NCBI GenBank assembly: GCA_900169235.1
Contig: FWCC01000013.1
Coordinates: forward strand, 1 to 64,000
Direction of reading: 5' to 3'
DNA from: Zarea fungicola
Lineage: Eukaryota; Ascomycota; Sordariomycetes; Hypocreales; Cordycipitaceae
Length of the DNA stretch: 64,000 nucleotides
The position numbers and the translations under genes were made by a program. Below, piece by piece: positions 34,980 to 47,336 of the stretch (positions are counted from its first letter, which is position 1; each line of letters starts with the position of its first letter). The notes beneath the pieces were generated by a model. That model was not told the DNA's origin. It worked only from the letters and a program-made list of their open reading frames with translations, and made no database searches.

Positions 34980-35873
34980 TCACACCACGATAAACGCAGT
35001 CTCTTCCATCTGCAAAGCCGGACAGTCGTCATCATCCAGCTTCACACAGTCATCGTAGCTGGCCATCTCGGGACTGCTCGGATTGCTTGACGGCCACGTT
35101 TCCTCTGTACGGCGCGGTTTGAGATGGTACGCGTTTGTCCGCTTCGGTCGTCGCGGGGCCGGTAGCGCCGCCCCCGGCGAGAAGTGTCCCGACACGGGCG
35201 AGATGGGCGACATGGCCTGCGGCAGCTTGGCGACCTTGTACGAGACGGCAAAGATTTGCTCGTTGGCGAAGCTGGGCGGCTGCTCGCAGTACTCGGAGAG
35301 GATGGCCAGCTCGGGTCCGAGGAGGTCCTGGTACAGGAACGGGACGGGCATGTCCGCCGAGTCCGCGTACGGTAGGGTGATGTTGAAGCGCTGCAGCTCC
35401 TGCTGGCTGGCCTCAATCAGCCACGAGTCGTCCGTCGCCGTGAGGAACCCCGTGACAAAGTAGCCCTGCCGGGCCATGCACTGCTCTAGAAGGGCGCGCA
35501 CGTCGCGCGAGTAGCCGTGGCTCTTCATCAGGCTATGGAACGTCGCCTCGGGATCGGGCAGGAGGTACCGCTTGACGAGGCGGCACTCGAGGAGGATGGC
35601 CCGCTCGTCGGCGTGCATCCCTTGAAAGTCCAGCAGGCGGGACACCTGCGGGGCGACGCCTTGGTGTCCAGCCATGTACATAAAGTCAGAGAGCTTGATG
35701 GGCGCGGAGCATTTGGGGATCGCCGTGGCAATGGTGCTGTCTGGGCTGTGGATGTTGAAGGGTGCCGCGGCCATCAGAGGTGCCACCTTGGAGACAACTA
35801 CACGGCAGAGCAGGTTGGACGCCTCTGACGCCGCAATGGGCTCCTGGAGAAGTACGAACTTTGTGTGGTTCAT
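34980..35873 (-). CDS. conserved-looking hypothetical protein, 297 aa
   Basis: Single-exon frame from ATG to stop, GC-rich, no internal low complexity until the C-terminus. No signal peptide and no membrane helix. The middle is a globular alpha/beta stretch (LLDFQGMHADERAILLEC, HGYSRDVRALLEQCMARQ, YFVTGFLTATDDSWLIEAS), and the last ~80 residues are Pro/Ser-rich and then acidic (DDCVKLDDDDCPAL). I do not recognise the family. The YFVTGFLTATD strand and the overall plan suggest a fungal cytosolic protein with an N-terminal folded domain and a regulatory tail. A TATATA element lies at about 36038, some 165 bases upstream of the ATG. Confidence 0.65.
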   Translation of the reverse strand: MNHTKFVLLQEPIAASEASNLLCRVVVSKVAPLMAAAPFNIHSPDSTIATAIPKCSAPIKLSDFMYMAGHQGVAPQVSRLLDFQGMHADERAILLECRLVKRYLLPDPEATFHSLMKSHGYSRDVRALLEQCMARQGYFVTGFLTATDDSWLIEASQQELQRFNITLPYADSADMPVPFLYQDLLGPELAILSEYCEQPPSFANEQIFAVSYKVAKLPQAMSPISPVSGHFSPGAALPAPRRPKRTNAYHLKPRRTEETWPSSNPSSPEMASYDDCVKLDDDDCPALQMEETAFIVV

Positions 35874-38800
35874 TTTGACGCGCGATATCTGATGTTGATG
35901 CTTGTATATCGAGTCATCTGCTAGGTTTTGTTCTGTGTGTTGCCGGAGCTATTCGTGACTAAGGTAAGCACTCAATCCAGCGAATCGTGATTGAGAGTGT
36001 CGCGAGTGAACAAGACGTTGTCGTCGTTGAGCTGAACTTATATATGGAAAGTCGGTTTTGTTGCCTTGACAAGATTTGTCGATATCTATAGGCCACAACG
36101 TTGATCTGCCTCTTCAACTAAAAGCGCCACGAAGCTGCCTAGGCGCCCGGCCCCTTATTAATGTTATTTCGTATACGCGAAATCATGGGACACCCAACGG
36201 AGGCAGATCACAAACGGAGTTGATAGGGAAAGCAAAAACAGCCTCAGTGGAGAGTGTCAAAAGGGTGTGTGGGCAGACTGAAGTCGATTCCTCACCTTGA
36301 AACTATCAGCCCAGCGAAAGCCAATGCACCCCTCCCCCCTTGCTCACGATTGGGAACTCCTGCACATTATTATTAGTTACACCAATTTATGATGGCGGCG
36401 TACAAAGGAGCAGCCCCCGATCTACCAGACATATGAGCCGCCGCCGGCGGACCGCCCGCCCTTCTTCATGTGTTGGGGTGGTGTTATTTGAACCACTTGT
36501 CCTCGATGGGCCGAAAGTGGAAACAAGATGGCTTTTACACCGTAACTAGACCTCCGTCCTCCGCGATGGGGTCCATCAGCGGCAAAACGTGGTTGGTTGG
36601 GTTGGTGGGAGAGGGGCCAAGCTCCAGTACTCGAATGGATTGCTTGGATTTCATCTCAACGAACCCGTTGGGTTATTCGTGTAAACGGCCCCATTCCGCA
36701 CCCTAAACATTGGGGGGCTTGAGTTTCTTCCGCACGCTTGTACCCTTGTGGAATCCGAGTCCTGGCCGGCCCATCACTGACCTTGTTTTGGTTCCCAGGC
36801 TGAAAAGAAACAAGGGAGATAAAGCCACCCGTGCGTCTTTTTCGCCCACCAGCGTGTCAACCTTGCATGGTTGGACCCCCTGTCACGGCAGTCAGGCAGC
36901 ATCAAAGTTTGTGGGGGAGAGATGAATGGGCTTGTCAGGGCACTAGGATTTGCTCCAGAGGCGTTCAACTGTCGCGCGTGAATATCACTCGGAAAAGTCT
37001 AGCGTCAATCGAGCCGGTCAAGCTCGCATTGATCCCGTATATCGGCCCAGGCGGAGCCTTCTATTTTCTAGAGACACTCATCAGCGAATGATGGGAGAAG
37101 AGTAACGAAACTAGCAGTTTGTTTATGACTGCGTATGCAATGTGATCTAGAATCGGAATCATTCTTCTCCTGCAGCTACGTTGCAACCAAAAGTCTATCC
37201 TGATCCACACACACTCGCACGTACAGGATCTCAGAACACAACCTGCAGAAATGTGTCGTCCTGGACTTGAACGCAATTTGATTTATGATTCAAAGAAAAT
37301 AATAAAGTGTGCGCACATGGCCGGGGGCCAAGGACTTTTTCCACTTTACATTTCGCATCCGCCAGCCACATATTAGTCCCTTTTCCCCCGGTCCCGTCCA
37401 AGAAAGCGCGTGCCACTAGAGAGGACAATATTGGACCAATGATTACAACTCCGCCCATGCTTAGAGACTAAGCTTTTCAGCCTCATGGAGCATCCTTTTG
37501 ACTTCTTTTACACAGAACAGGCCCGACCTCCTATGCAACACTTCACAGTGTAGCATTTGGCGCCCTCACCACCTAATAGCCTCGTCGCTTGGGCAAGCTG
37601 AGAACGCCACCTCAGGTCTCCGCCTGCCACCAGTGCCGCTGCGGGCGTTCTTCGTGTCTGCGTGATAGTTGGCCGATGCTGCCGGGGGCAGGCAAAACTG
37701 CAGAATCAAGGCATCTTGACCCTTTTTAGGATCACCTTGCATGTAAGAGAGTAATTGTGTACATATGATACGGAGATACACGTCGGCCGACAAATAACCC
37801 CGTGTGAATGCACTCTGGTCCTCATCAACACGCGGCAGAAGCAAGGGGGCTTGCCTGTCTTTCAGCACAATCGGCTGATATCACAACGGGTCACCGTGTT
37901 GTCGTACACAATTTCGAATACTCCCAATCAGTTCGAGTTTCCCACCACTCATACATCTGGAGGCTACACGCCGTAGGGCAAGACTTGTTGCCTCCCTGCC
38001 CCCTGTCCCCCGAATCCCGCGGCCTGAACTGCATGTAATATATGTGTGTCTGAGTTGCTATTACTTTTTGCACTCAGCCTTCCCTCTGCCGGCCGGGGCA
38101 CACGGAGGAGGCACACCACGCTTCTGCGGTCAAGACCACGCGGAACCCCTGGGCCAGCCCCCAGCGCTCGATTGGGCAATTTTTGGCGGGTTCAAGGGCC
38201 TGGGGCCACGCCAATTCTCAAGGGCAGAATTTACTGAAAGACTGAGTTTACTCCGTAGTTATTGATTCTATACTCCGAAAAACTGACATCATTCCAAAGT
38301 TGTTTTTAATTCACCGATTCTCCGCCTCATCCGAGCATGCCTGTAACAAAAACAGCCATAATAGGAAGGTCGGTCCTGGTCGGCTGTAGGAAGAATAAAG
38401 AGGCAGTTATTGAGCCGCTTTTATTATGCCTAAATCTAATATTATGCTTGAGAGTCTTAAGATTTTCTGTGCTCCCTGCATACACTGCATCATGTACCCG
38501 TCCAACGTGTGTCATCCAAAAGCCAAGACGGCATCGAGACGAATGCCGCGGACCCCTAAGAGACACGCCAAGAGGAACAGAGACTAATAAAGGAAATGGC
38601 GTTGCGGCGTATGAGAACGCTGCGAGCCAGTAATAACAAAGACTGGTTTAAACCCGACGACGCCGTAATTACTTAACAACAGATGCCGCAGGCAGACAGC
38701 TCGCTCAATTCAAAGACTGAACCAGGGCCCCCGATGCCCATGCCACATGGTAAATGAATGATCGGATCCGTTCCGCTCCGCGCCCCCAAGGCCCGCAGGG

Positions 38801-39989
38801 GAAACAGAGGGAGAGTGGTGTGGTGTGACAGGGTTCACCAATATGTGAGTTTTTATTGACAACGCCGCCCAGCTGAAGCCCTCTTTTCCCTTTTTGAGGC
38901 GGATTTTCTTGGCACAATTGTTGCAACTCTGTCAGTTATTGCCCTCTTTCAATCTTTCTATCCCATGTAATATACCCCCGCCCCTCTCCTCTCGTCTACC
39001 TTGCATGATGCGCCGGCGGCGTATGCAGCATCTTTCACTAGGGAGCGTCGCGCCTTGTTGCAGATTTTAGCGCCCCCCCTCAAACTTATACACCACCCAT
39101 GCTGTCCGTTTTTTTGGAGGCGGAAAAAGAAGATGATTAGAACGACCAGCAAGGTGCCCAATGCTTCAGCTGCGGTTCGCCCTACCGGCGGTCTCGTTAA
39201 CCGTACACGGTTAAGCCATTTCTGCAGTTGTGGCTGGCCACTGTCCTGTTAATGGTCCATTCCTGTGCATGGGCGTGGGTGTGCCTGCGGTGCCTAGTTT
39301 GTTTTGCCATTATCCAGCGCGGCATATGGGAACACTCCGATCAGTCACCTTCGGTAAGCGAGCGATGTGATGAGCGGCAATGATATCTTATCCACGGATC
39401 AAATCTATGCTAGTGCTGCTCTTGGGCTGGTCGTATAGGTTTTAATCTAACGTGTCATTTTACGTGCTATACTACCACACCTTGCCACTCGTGTCTACTG
39501 GTATACGCTGGTTATACCGCACAGAAGCTACAATGGTCTTTTCACGTCCTCGGGCTCCCATGTACGGCCTCCGGATGCTATCCCGGTGCGTCAAGTATAC
39601 CAGGACTGTCCTTAGCAGCCACATGACGTAAAGATCATGGCGACTTGCATGTAACATGGAAGCTGTTAATCAAAAAATACGGTTTCATTTATTCTTTTGC
39701 GACGAGCCGCTCATTACACTCCTCTGCACCACGAATCCCGCACTTGCACTTGCCGACTTGATCCTAGAGCAACGACGCCGGTGCAGGTCGTGAGGCAGAT
39801 TTCTGCACGCACAAACCATTCTTCACCTACACCAGGCTTTTTTTTGCTCTTGCCATTAATAAGTAGTCGTACATGTAACGTATATCTCATGCAGCCTGTA
39901 AAGAGTATGCGGCATCCCTCCTGCCGAGAGTGTGCCAGGTGCATCAAAGCCGTCCTCCGACTCGTGCATGCGCCGCCAGCGCATCACAT
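35874..39989. other. gene desert of about 4 kb
   Basis: Apart from the promoter of the 297-aa protein (35874-36100) nothing supports a gene: frames are short, mutually overlapping, and lack domains or coherent splice sites. Base composition is more balanced than in the AT-rich left flank, with several GC-rich patches (36420-36460, 38090-38190). No repeats with a second copy in the window were noticed. Confidence 0.5.
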
Positions 39990-40871
39990 TTAATCACGCA
40001 GCGTAGACATGCCAACGCCGTCAAAGAGGGGCATCAGGAACGTATCCAGACGCTCGCTCTTGGCGGCCAGCTCATTGTATTCGCGCAGCCTCGCCAGGTC
40101 GCTGTCCTGGCTGTACTGGCTGGGCTGGTGGTGCTTGACGCCCGTGGCCCACGGGTTCTGCTCGCTCTCGTTGGCGACGAGGCCGCGGCGCAGGACGTTG
40201 TCGGCGAGGATGACGCCGCCTTTGCGCAGGAGCCGCGACGCCGCTCCGGCCTGCGACTTTTCCAGAATGGTGCGCAGGTACGACGGATACCCAGACTTTT
40301 GCGCATCGATAAAGATGAGATCAAACGGTTCCTCTGGGTTCAGTTTTGCCAGCCTATCCGGACCAAAAGAGAAAAAAAAGAGTTTTAGCTACAACTGCTC
40401 CGCGATACTTTTTGTTGACCAGATCTCTGACTTTCATGCCAGCGCCACAAAATAATGGCAAGTATTGAGTAGAACTTACGTTTCGAGGGCATCGCCTTTG
40501 ATCACTTCTACATTCTCCACGCCGTTCTCCTTGAGTGCCTTTCTCGCTTCCACCGCATACTCTTCCTCAAACTCGAGAGTCGTCACCTTGCCATCCTTGC
40601 CCACGGCGTGCGCCCACACCATTGCCGAGAACCCGATGAATGTGCCAATCTCGAGCACGCGCTTTGCGCCAATGGTCCGCGTGAAATACGCTTGGAATTG
40701 CCCCTGCAGAGTGGAGGTCATATACTCACTGCGGGGGTGGTTGGCGACGATGGTGGCATGGTAGTCGGTTATGAACTTGGGCAGCCCGTCCGAGTTGGTC
40801 GTTGAGTATTCAATGACGCTCTTGGTGACGTCGTCGTTGCTGTAGAGCGCGTTTGTGTTGGCTGACTTCAT
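39990..40871 (-). CDS. SAM-dependent O-methyltransferase (caffeoyl-CoA OMT-like)
   Basis: Model complement(join(39990..40353, 40480..40871)), 251 aa; one intron, donor GTAAGT, acceptor ATAG. Features of the Methyltransf_3 family: SAM-binding motif I VLEIGTFIGFSAM (72-84), the acidic residue after strand 2 (TTLEFEEEYA), GDALET, then FDLIFIDAQKSGY carrying the metal-binding Asp, and GGVILADNVL with the second metal ligands D and N. Such enzymes are cation-dependent small catechol or phenol methylases of about 220-250 aa; fungal members act in secondary metabolism or detoxification. The protein lacks a targeting signal and should be cytosolic. No cluster partners lie within 4 kb on either side. 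The upstream open codons lack an ATG before 40871 in this frame, which sets the start. Confidence 0.85.
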
Positions 40872-43800
40872 ACTTTCTTGCTTCTTTTTGATGATGGATT
40901 TCAATTTGAACGTTGATGTGCTCTACGATTGCTTTATACCAAGTCTGGGTCGGCGTTAAATAGTCAGCGCCGAGGCACCCCGCATCACCAACTCGCAAAG
41001 CAAGCCAAACAACTAATGGCGCAACAACTTGAGGCGATGGCAGCAAAATACCTTGACCTAGTCGCCGAAGTCTTTAAATCATTGGCAGTCCGAAGATCGT
41101 GTCGCATTGGTTGCCTGGCGAAGTAATTAAGTAGCCAACTTTAGTAGCCGACTTACCGAATCGTCGTATTGCTACTCTCTCAACTAGTCAAAGATGAGCC
41201 CCTGCAAAAACAGACAACACAGAAGCTTCTACTATAGGGTAAGTGAGCCTGCAAGTGTATATCCGACCAACACCGAGCTCATTGATTGGCAGGCTTTCCA
41301 TTTACAAACGCAACTATGCATGCTGTCTTTGATTTGTAGTAAGCAGAAAGGGCTATTCAAGTTGCAAATCGGTGGTTCATAAGTTGGCCGCGGCAAAAAA
41401 CCACGACATTCAACCAGCAACTCTCGACTTTGGACACACAAGACAACAGGTTCGTACTAACTTTGAAGATGTTGATTAATTGCCAAGTAATAGTCGTAGT
41501 CTTTGGTTTCCTTCCTCCTGGGAAGTATCCTGAGTGATGTGACATGCCATACTCAAGAATGTTAGCAATCTGACGATAACACGCTCTGGGCGGAGAGCAT
41601 ACCCTGTTACAGATTACAGTGACTCTATTCTCTCAAGGCAATAATGAGTTAACGCAATGTTTTTGAATTTGTGAGAAGATTATTGGAGCTTCTCATGGTA
41701 TTTGCCTGCCATCACCGGCTGTAGGCGCTGGATCTAAACGACAGATTCGGACTATCAAGTCACGAAGGACAGGCAAACTGGAGAGGAATGCGGTGGACGA
41801 CGAAGAGCAAAGTATGCATGAATCAAAACTTTTTTATTTTCTGGTAGCCGTTCTGGGAGTAATCAACCGGTGACTGTGACACGACAAACTGTGAGACCAA
41901 ACCCGGATGTCGAGTCTTTTGTGCCGAGCTGCAATCCAGCTGTGATCCAGACTCGGTTCTCTCGGCAGATGGCCTCTTAACAACAGACAGAATGCAAGAA
42001 CGGAGTTCAAAAGGGTTTTTTAATGTTATGTGTAATATTATTGATACAATGTTGATTCTCAATCACCAAAGTCAAAGTGAAACGCTCCAGCTGCACATGG
42101 CTGGAGACACGTTTATACCGCGCAGCCTATTCAAGCCATCAAAGTCGAATAGCTCAAGTCACTGTTACTCGATTGCTTCCAGGAAATGATTTCAATATAT
42201 TCCAGGTTAACTGTTTCCAGTTGGACCTCTTCGGCATACTGGCATGCTTCACAAGCCGAGACGTATCCATGAAACAAACCTCAGCCGACCACGGGACCCG
42301 ACATAAACGATGACTTTGTGTTACGCATATATCCTCCTTCAAGTACAGACATGAAGAATCTGAATCTTACGCTGATTCTGCAGTCAAATATTTACCACCA
42401 GGCCCGGCGACAAGCCACTTGGAGAGCAGAATGTGTCTGACGCAGCCGAGTCCTGCTGTCCTGAGATGTACAAGTACTGGTAGTTTAAGCATTTCTGGTA
42501 CCGTACTAAATTGTGTATAAAACAACTTCCTCTATAGGGCATTGAAATATGGCATTTCTAAATACATTTGCGTATCTTCACCTGGCTGTCTGAAGGAGGC
42601 TGCACATTTCTGACAGGATTTCCAGATTCATTCGATCAATGTGGTCAATGCGGTCAATGCGATCAAAGTCTTGCACCACACGATGATCATTCAACAGGCT
42701 AGTTCCTGACCAAAATTAGAGGCAAATGCAGGGCCTTACTCGAAAGTTAAGCAAGTACTTCAATTGCCATTCTGTGTTAACCGAGGGGTGTAGGCTCAGG
42801 CTCCATGTTGACAGGCTGTTCAGTCTAGTTGCTGCTGTGGATGAACAATTACCCAAAAAAATCTGAAATAAATGAAAGATGGCTGCCAAGCCTTTACATC
42901 CGATACTCCCTCAATACGACGGCACAAAAGCATGTACCCTACCACCTACCGCCTCGTAAAGAGACCGTGGCCGCGTCACATATCAATGCCTACCTACCCG
43001 GTACGGTAGAAATACTAGTTCAACTACAAGAGTCAGTCAGCCGCCTAGCTAGTTCTTTGCTGCATGTCGTACGACAGAACCTCGGTGCGACGACACGGCT
43101 TGCGTACTTTTTTTACTTTCGACTTTCCGTTGACTGGGCAGGAAACTCGGCACTTTATCGAGACTCTGGATGCAGAAAAACTGTGGAAATCCATGACGCT
43201 AGGGTGTTCTCGCCATCCCTCCTTTTCCCTGCTTCCCCCACAGCGGAGATGCCTATGACTGAACCCTTCAAAAGTGTTGGAGCTGCAAAGAATGTCGTTT
43301 CCAACAGGATTGGCAAAAACTGGGTACAGAATATCAGCGGGCCTTCTCTTGTCCAGGTGTCCAGCCAGCTTTGGCGTGTTGCATGACGGTTTTTTTGCCT
43401 CCCGGAAAGGCCACCGATATATCCGGGGCCAGAAAAGCACCAACCTTTTCGGTTTGCCCTTTCTATTGTTGACTCCATATATGTCGTGCGTTGATATCGT
43501 CATTTATATTATTAAAACATGAATTAAAAAAAAACGCTGACTGTAGTGGCATTTTTTTTGTTCATTACTTGAAGCCACAAGCTTAGACAGAGGGTATTCC
43601 CCTCACCGCATCATAGAAAGGTGATTTCATTTCTTTCTCTTCTGTAGTTTGTGTGTCGCTGTCCTAGCATCCGTTTTCTGATTCGCCCTCGGCCACCATC
43701 ACGTGGGGTGGTCGCAGCACAACGCGACCAGAGGCGACCCACCTGTGGCTCGAACCTAGTGGCCGAGGCAGGTACCTGACCCAGCGAGGTATAAGTACCG

Positions 43801-44462
43801 TTCTCAAGACGACCGTTGTAAAAAGTTCCTCACCACGACTTCATCTTATTAATTTTCCTCTACCCCTTCCTGTCCCCTCTTTCTATATAGCCAATGACAA
43901 AAATGCCGCAACCACCCTCGCTTCAGCTCGACAAATGAGGTGAAACACGGAGGAACAACCTGCCAATCTAGTGGGCCTCGTATTGTACAAGGCCCATGGT
44001 TCTCATGTGAAGGTATCTACACCCATCCCTGCGAGATAAACTCTAGAATTGCTTTCTTATAATTACTATGAGCAGAGGAATCTACTAGCTTACACGAACT
44101 AGGACTTCCTGTGGCCAGAAATAGGCATGCGGAGCAATGATGGGAGCTTCGGCGTTGAGGAGCAGAGTGCTGCCAGTGCTCTCAGATCTTGTCCGGAGCT
44201 TGCAGAGAATAGGCCGGCCTCTCCAAGCCACAACGCGGCCACAACGAGGTCTTTTGATGGGCAACCCGCAGGCAAAGGGAGACGCCACGTTGCTAAGTCA
44301 GGAAGAACGTTCTACGTACGGTGTGGTGACAGTGCGCATACAGTACTCATAGCCTGAAAGCGCCTGGAAGAAGCACTCCTTCTTCTCGCATTTCCCTTCT
44401 ACATCATTTTATACCCTGGCCAACAACAAATACTCACCCACCTTGTGGCAGCAGACAACAAT
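40872..44462. other. intergenic
   Basis: About 3.6 kb without a supportable gene. A 186-codon plus-strand frame (42829-43386) opens with a non-ATG codon and has no domain. A three-fold GGTCAATG(C/T)-like run (GTGGTCAATGCGGTCAATGCGATCAAAG) is at 42640-42670. Confidence 0.45.
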
Positions 44463-45650
44463 ATGGAATCCAACCCGCCTATTTTTCTCCTTACTATTGA
44501 GCTTCTGTTTATGGTTTGTGACTATCTTGGCGTGGAAAATGTGTTTGCCCTTATGCTAAGCCAGAAAAGACTTGGCGAGAGCCTTCGGACTTATTTCCAC
44601 GAATGCAATGCTAGCCAGTCAAACTCGTCTATGGCAAGACGGCAGGGGATTAACCTGTTGGCTCGAAACCGGCACGGTCTGACTATCCTACACTGCGCCA
44701 TTTTTGAGGGTCGCAAGGAACTAATCGAGCTTTTGGTTGGCATGCGTGGCGATCAGGTCAACACGGAGTGCAGCGATGGTATATGGTCCCCACTCAAACT
44801 CGCCACGACTATGGATGACCACGAAACTGTACAGCTCCTTGTGACTCACGGCGCTGTCGACGAGGATGGCTACTTGCTACTCAAAGCCTGCCAGCAAGGC
44901 AGATATAAGATTCTGCGCGCGCTGCTGCAGGCCCCCAAACCCAACTTCGACTTTACTGACAAAGTTGACCTTAACCCTCTCGACTTGGCTGTGGAGTCTG
45001 GCAGCCTTGCGACAGTCCAGACGCTTCTTACCGACCCTCGAATACAAACGAGCCAGTGCAGCTGGATGCTGGGTACGACCAGGCAAGTACGGGATGCCCC
45101 AATACTGCGTGCTATTACCCTGGGTAAACCGGAAATCGTTAAAGAGCTTCTTTCAGCTGGATTCCGTGCTCAAAATATGGACCTCGGTATGGCGTTGAAA
45201 CTCGGGAATGAGAAAGTTGTTTCAGAGCTCCTCGCCACTGGAATTGAGCTGTGTCGTGCAAAATGGGGGAGTTCCACTGCTCTTATTTGTGCCACAGAAG
45301 GTGGTTTAGAGAAGGCTGTTCGAGAACTTCTCCCTATCGCTAATACCATGGAGCAACGGGCTGCTCTCATGAGTGCGGTAGCCTGTTCTCATTTTCACTT
45401 GCTCCCGCTATTCAAGGATATAAAAACGGATGACAGTGAGACTTCCGACGTACACTTTTATCATGCACAAAAGAGCAAAGAGGAATCACGATTGGTTGCT
45501 CGGCATACTTGGAAGGCAGAGAATGAGTGCTATCTAATGAACTTGTCATGGCTAAAGAGGGATATGTTGAAGATCCCGATTCATTACGATGAATTTAGGG
45601 CGCGTAGGAGTCCGGTGCACCATGTTGCCGCTCCCTTTGCCACTATGTAG
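44463..45650 (+). CDS. F-box-like / ankyrin-repeat protein
   Basis: Single exon, 395 aa. The N-terminus NPPIFLLTIELLFMVCDYLG has the L-P/T-x-E-L-L-x-x-I pattern of an F-box-like domain. From about residue 63 there are ankyrin repeats: HGLTILHCAIFEGRKELIEL, then a repeat around GIWSPLKLATTMDDHETVQLL, then DLNPLDLAVESGSLATVQTLL, then PILRAITLGKPEIVKELL and TALICATEGGLEKAVRELL. F-box/ankyrin proteins are very numerous in filamentous fungi and are thought to select substrates for SCF ubiquitin ligases or sense ligands. The frame opens six codons upstream at a GTG, so the ATG at 44463 was taken. A fragment of a relative of this gene's last repeat lies at 59643-59786. It marks the left border of the accessory island. 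Confidence 0.8.
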   Translation: MESNPPIFLLTIELLFMVCDYLGVENVFALMLSQKRLGESLRTYFHECNASQSNSSMARRQGINLLARNRHGLTILHCAIFEGRKELIELLVGMRGDQVNTECSDGIWSPLKLATTMDDHETVQLLVTHGAVDEDGYLLLKACQQGRYKILRALLQAPKPNFDFTDKVDLNPLDLAVESGSLATVQTLLTDPRIQTSQCSWMLGTTRQVRDAPILRAITLGKPEIVKELLSAGFRAQNMDLGMALKLGNEKVVSELLATGIELCRAKWGSSTALICATEGGLEKAVRELLPIANTMEQRAALMSAVACSHFHLLPLFKDIKTDDSETSDVHFYHAQKSKEESRLVARHTWKAENECYLMNLSWLKRDMLKIPIHYDEFRARRSPVHHVAAPFATM

Positions 45651-46138
45651 TACCTTCAGAATCCCATCCCAGTCTAGCTGTGCCACCTGCGACTGAAGCT
45701 GACGATTTATTGTTTTTTTTACACCAATTACTTCACCTCGCCTGTTTTATGCTCTGCCTTTCTAAACTAGCCCTCAAACCTTCATATAGAAACAGAGCAT
45801 ATACAAGACCATAAATAACTAGTAAACTATAAAAGATATCCGAAGCTCTTTTTATTTTTTTTATTCTTTTTTTAAAAAAAAAAAGATTAGCTACTTTACG
45901 TAGCAAGGACCTAAAACGTTGTCTGTAGAACATGCCACCCATACAGTTGGTCTTTCGAAGGAAACTCTTGAAGCAAGAGGTTGCCTCGTTATTTTGCACC
46001 ACATTTTGATAGTAATAGAGTAACATCGTAGAGTGTCTCTATCTACATTAATCGCCAGTAGACTATAAAAGATATCCAGAGCCCGTTTAAAATATTAATA
46101 CCCTACCTAGAGAGGACTCCATATAGTGTGTTGAGAAC
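45651..46138. other. intergenic, A/T homopolymer-rich
   Basis: 3' flank of the ankyrin gene with long A and T runs (45850-45890). The phrase ACTATAAAAGATATCC occurs twice (about 45827 and 46063). No gene seen. Confidence 0.45.
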
Positions 46139-46276
46139 ATGGCAGACTCATTTCCTCATAGCACTCGAAATAGAAAACATTTCACCCTACTGTTCGTCTT
46201 TCGTGGACCGGCTCCGTTCTTATCAGCTGCCAAAGGTATGTTTGAATCTATATATAAAATTTCATAACTAACAAGA

Positions 46277-46396
46277 GGCAGATGCCAGGTGTACCTTTGA
46301 CTCCCTGTGAAGTGAATGACAATGAGGCTTGGCCCGGGCAGATGCCAGGTGTACGTTGCCCTACCTGTGAAAAGAATGGCAAATTGGTTTGGGTAA
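46277..46396 (+). repeat. 60-bp direct repeat, two copies
   Basis: GGCAGATGCCAGGTGTAC occurs at 46277 and again at 46337 (period 60), with CTGTGAA shared further on. The second unit is more diverged towards its 3' end. It lies inside the small open frame at 46282-46503. Confidence 0.65.
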
Positions 46397-46503
46397 TTCC
46401 CGGCAGGCTTTGTGGTTATTGCGGTACAGCATGCGGGGTTGAACGTAATCTAAGTAATGACCCGAAGAAAGACAGTTTCATTCGGATCTATCTATTGAGT
46501 TAG
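46282..46503 (+). CDS. small CxxC protein, doubtful
   Basis: A 73-aa frame with ATG, containing a duplicated segment (MPGVPLTPCE / MPGVRCPTCE) and paired cysteines CPTC and CGYCGTAC that could bind zinc. An upstream ATG frame (46139-46235) ends at a good GTATGT donor, with a CTAAC branch point and an AGGCAG acceptor just before 46282, but joining them gives the wrong frame. It may be a decayed or mis-framed two-exon gene. Confidence 0.25.
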   Translation: MPGVPLTPCEVNDNEAWPGQMPGVRCPTCEKNGKLVWVIPGRLCGYCGTACGVERNLSNDPKKDSFIRIYLLS

Positions 46504-46874
46504 TACCGTAATTTTGTTAATTCTTTCCCGTCAACTGTACCTCGTTCGCCGCGCAAGTAACTTTGCTCAAGTGCAGCTAGCCTGGACAGTTGGCCTAATC
46601 GGCTGCTCTTTGACTCTGCCACAGCTCCTACTCGGAAAATAGTGGCCAGATGAGCGCGTATGTCTACCGGAGTCGCTCGGTAAGTGGGATAAAAGTTGTG
46701 CAACTTGGCGGATGATACGATACCTTCTGAAGCATGCTCGATTTTTAGCGTCAGTAGCAGCTTTTGACACTCCTCATCTGACAGGCTATGGAAGAAATCA
46801 TTAAAGTAATTTGTTATAGCCTCGCTGTCCCCAAGCTTAATAGGGCGCAGGAGGACTGTTTTAGGGCCCTCCAT
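46500..46874 (-). CDS. uncharacterised 124-aa protein
   Basis: Single exon from ATG to stop, overlapping the 3' end of the doubtful frame at 46282-46503 by four bases on the other strand. The protein is soluble and mixed in charge: it begins MEGPKTVLLRPIKLGDSEAI, then an acidic helix (FHSLSDEECQKLLLTLKIEH), and ends in a basic, helical tail (RLAALEQSYLRGERG). The first 20 residues resemble the opening strand of GNAT acetyltransferases (VLLRPIKLGDSEAI), but the acetyl-CoA motif is absent, so I do not assign that family. Likely a real but lineage-specific gene. Confidence 0.45.
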   Translation of the reverse strand: MEGPKTVLLRPIKLGDSEAITNYFNDFFHSLSDEECQKLLLTLKIEHASEGIVSSAKLHNFYPTYRATPVDIRAHLATIFRVGAVAESKSSRLGQLSRLAALEQSYLRGERGTVDGKELTKLRY

Positions 46875-47336
46875 GCTCTGTGTAGATTTGCTGTGTGTCG
46901 AGGTTTGTTCTCACCTACAAGGAAGGGTAACCCTCAGTGCTTTCAGCTGTAAGCTAGGCGGTGGCAGAAAAATGCAACGTAATAGGTTAGTTGACGGATA
47001 CGCTTGGTAATAGTAAGCCATGATGACTGGCGGTGGCTGTGTACTTGGCCACCTTGGAAGGCAGAGGACGAGGAATTGGTCTTAGAACACTACTGCCGAG
47101 TATCTAACATAATTGACATGTTGCGTTGGCAAGATCCCAAGTTGAAAAATGGGCGATACCATTATGGGGCAGGGCGAAGGCCATATTCCCCAAATGTGTT
47201 CTACTACTGTTCCATCTTATAGCTTCTTATTTAAGAATTCTAACTTAAGCAAGTGTGCATAACGTCGCTGCAAAACCGATATTGTATTTTGTATTCATCT
47301 CCGCCTTGTTCATACCCCGCGGGTTGTGAGGCACAG
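46875..47336. other. intergenic
   Basis: Contains a 72-codon plus-strand frame (47004-47222) rich in Trp and Tyr without support. Otherwise promoter and 3' flank sequence. Confidence 0.4.

Noticed and set aside
39930..40455. Two plus-strand frames over the methyltransferase
   Set aside because: Antisense to exon 2 of the O-methyltransferase, whose motifs are unmistakable on the minus strand.
42829..43386. 186-codon plus-strand open frame
   Set aside because: Starts at a non-ATG codon, shows no domain, signal peptide or splice signals, and composition is not protein-like.
46500..46874. GNAT acetyltransferase
   Set aside because: Only the first strand resembles GNAT proteins; the acetyl-CoA binding motif is absent.
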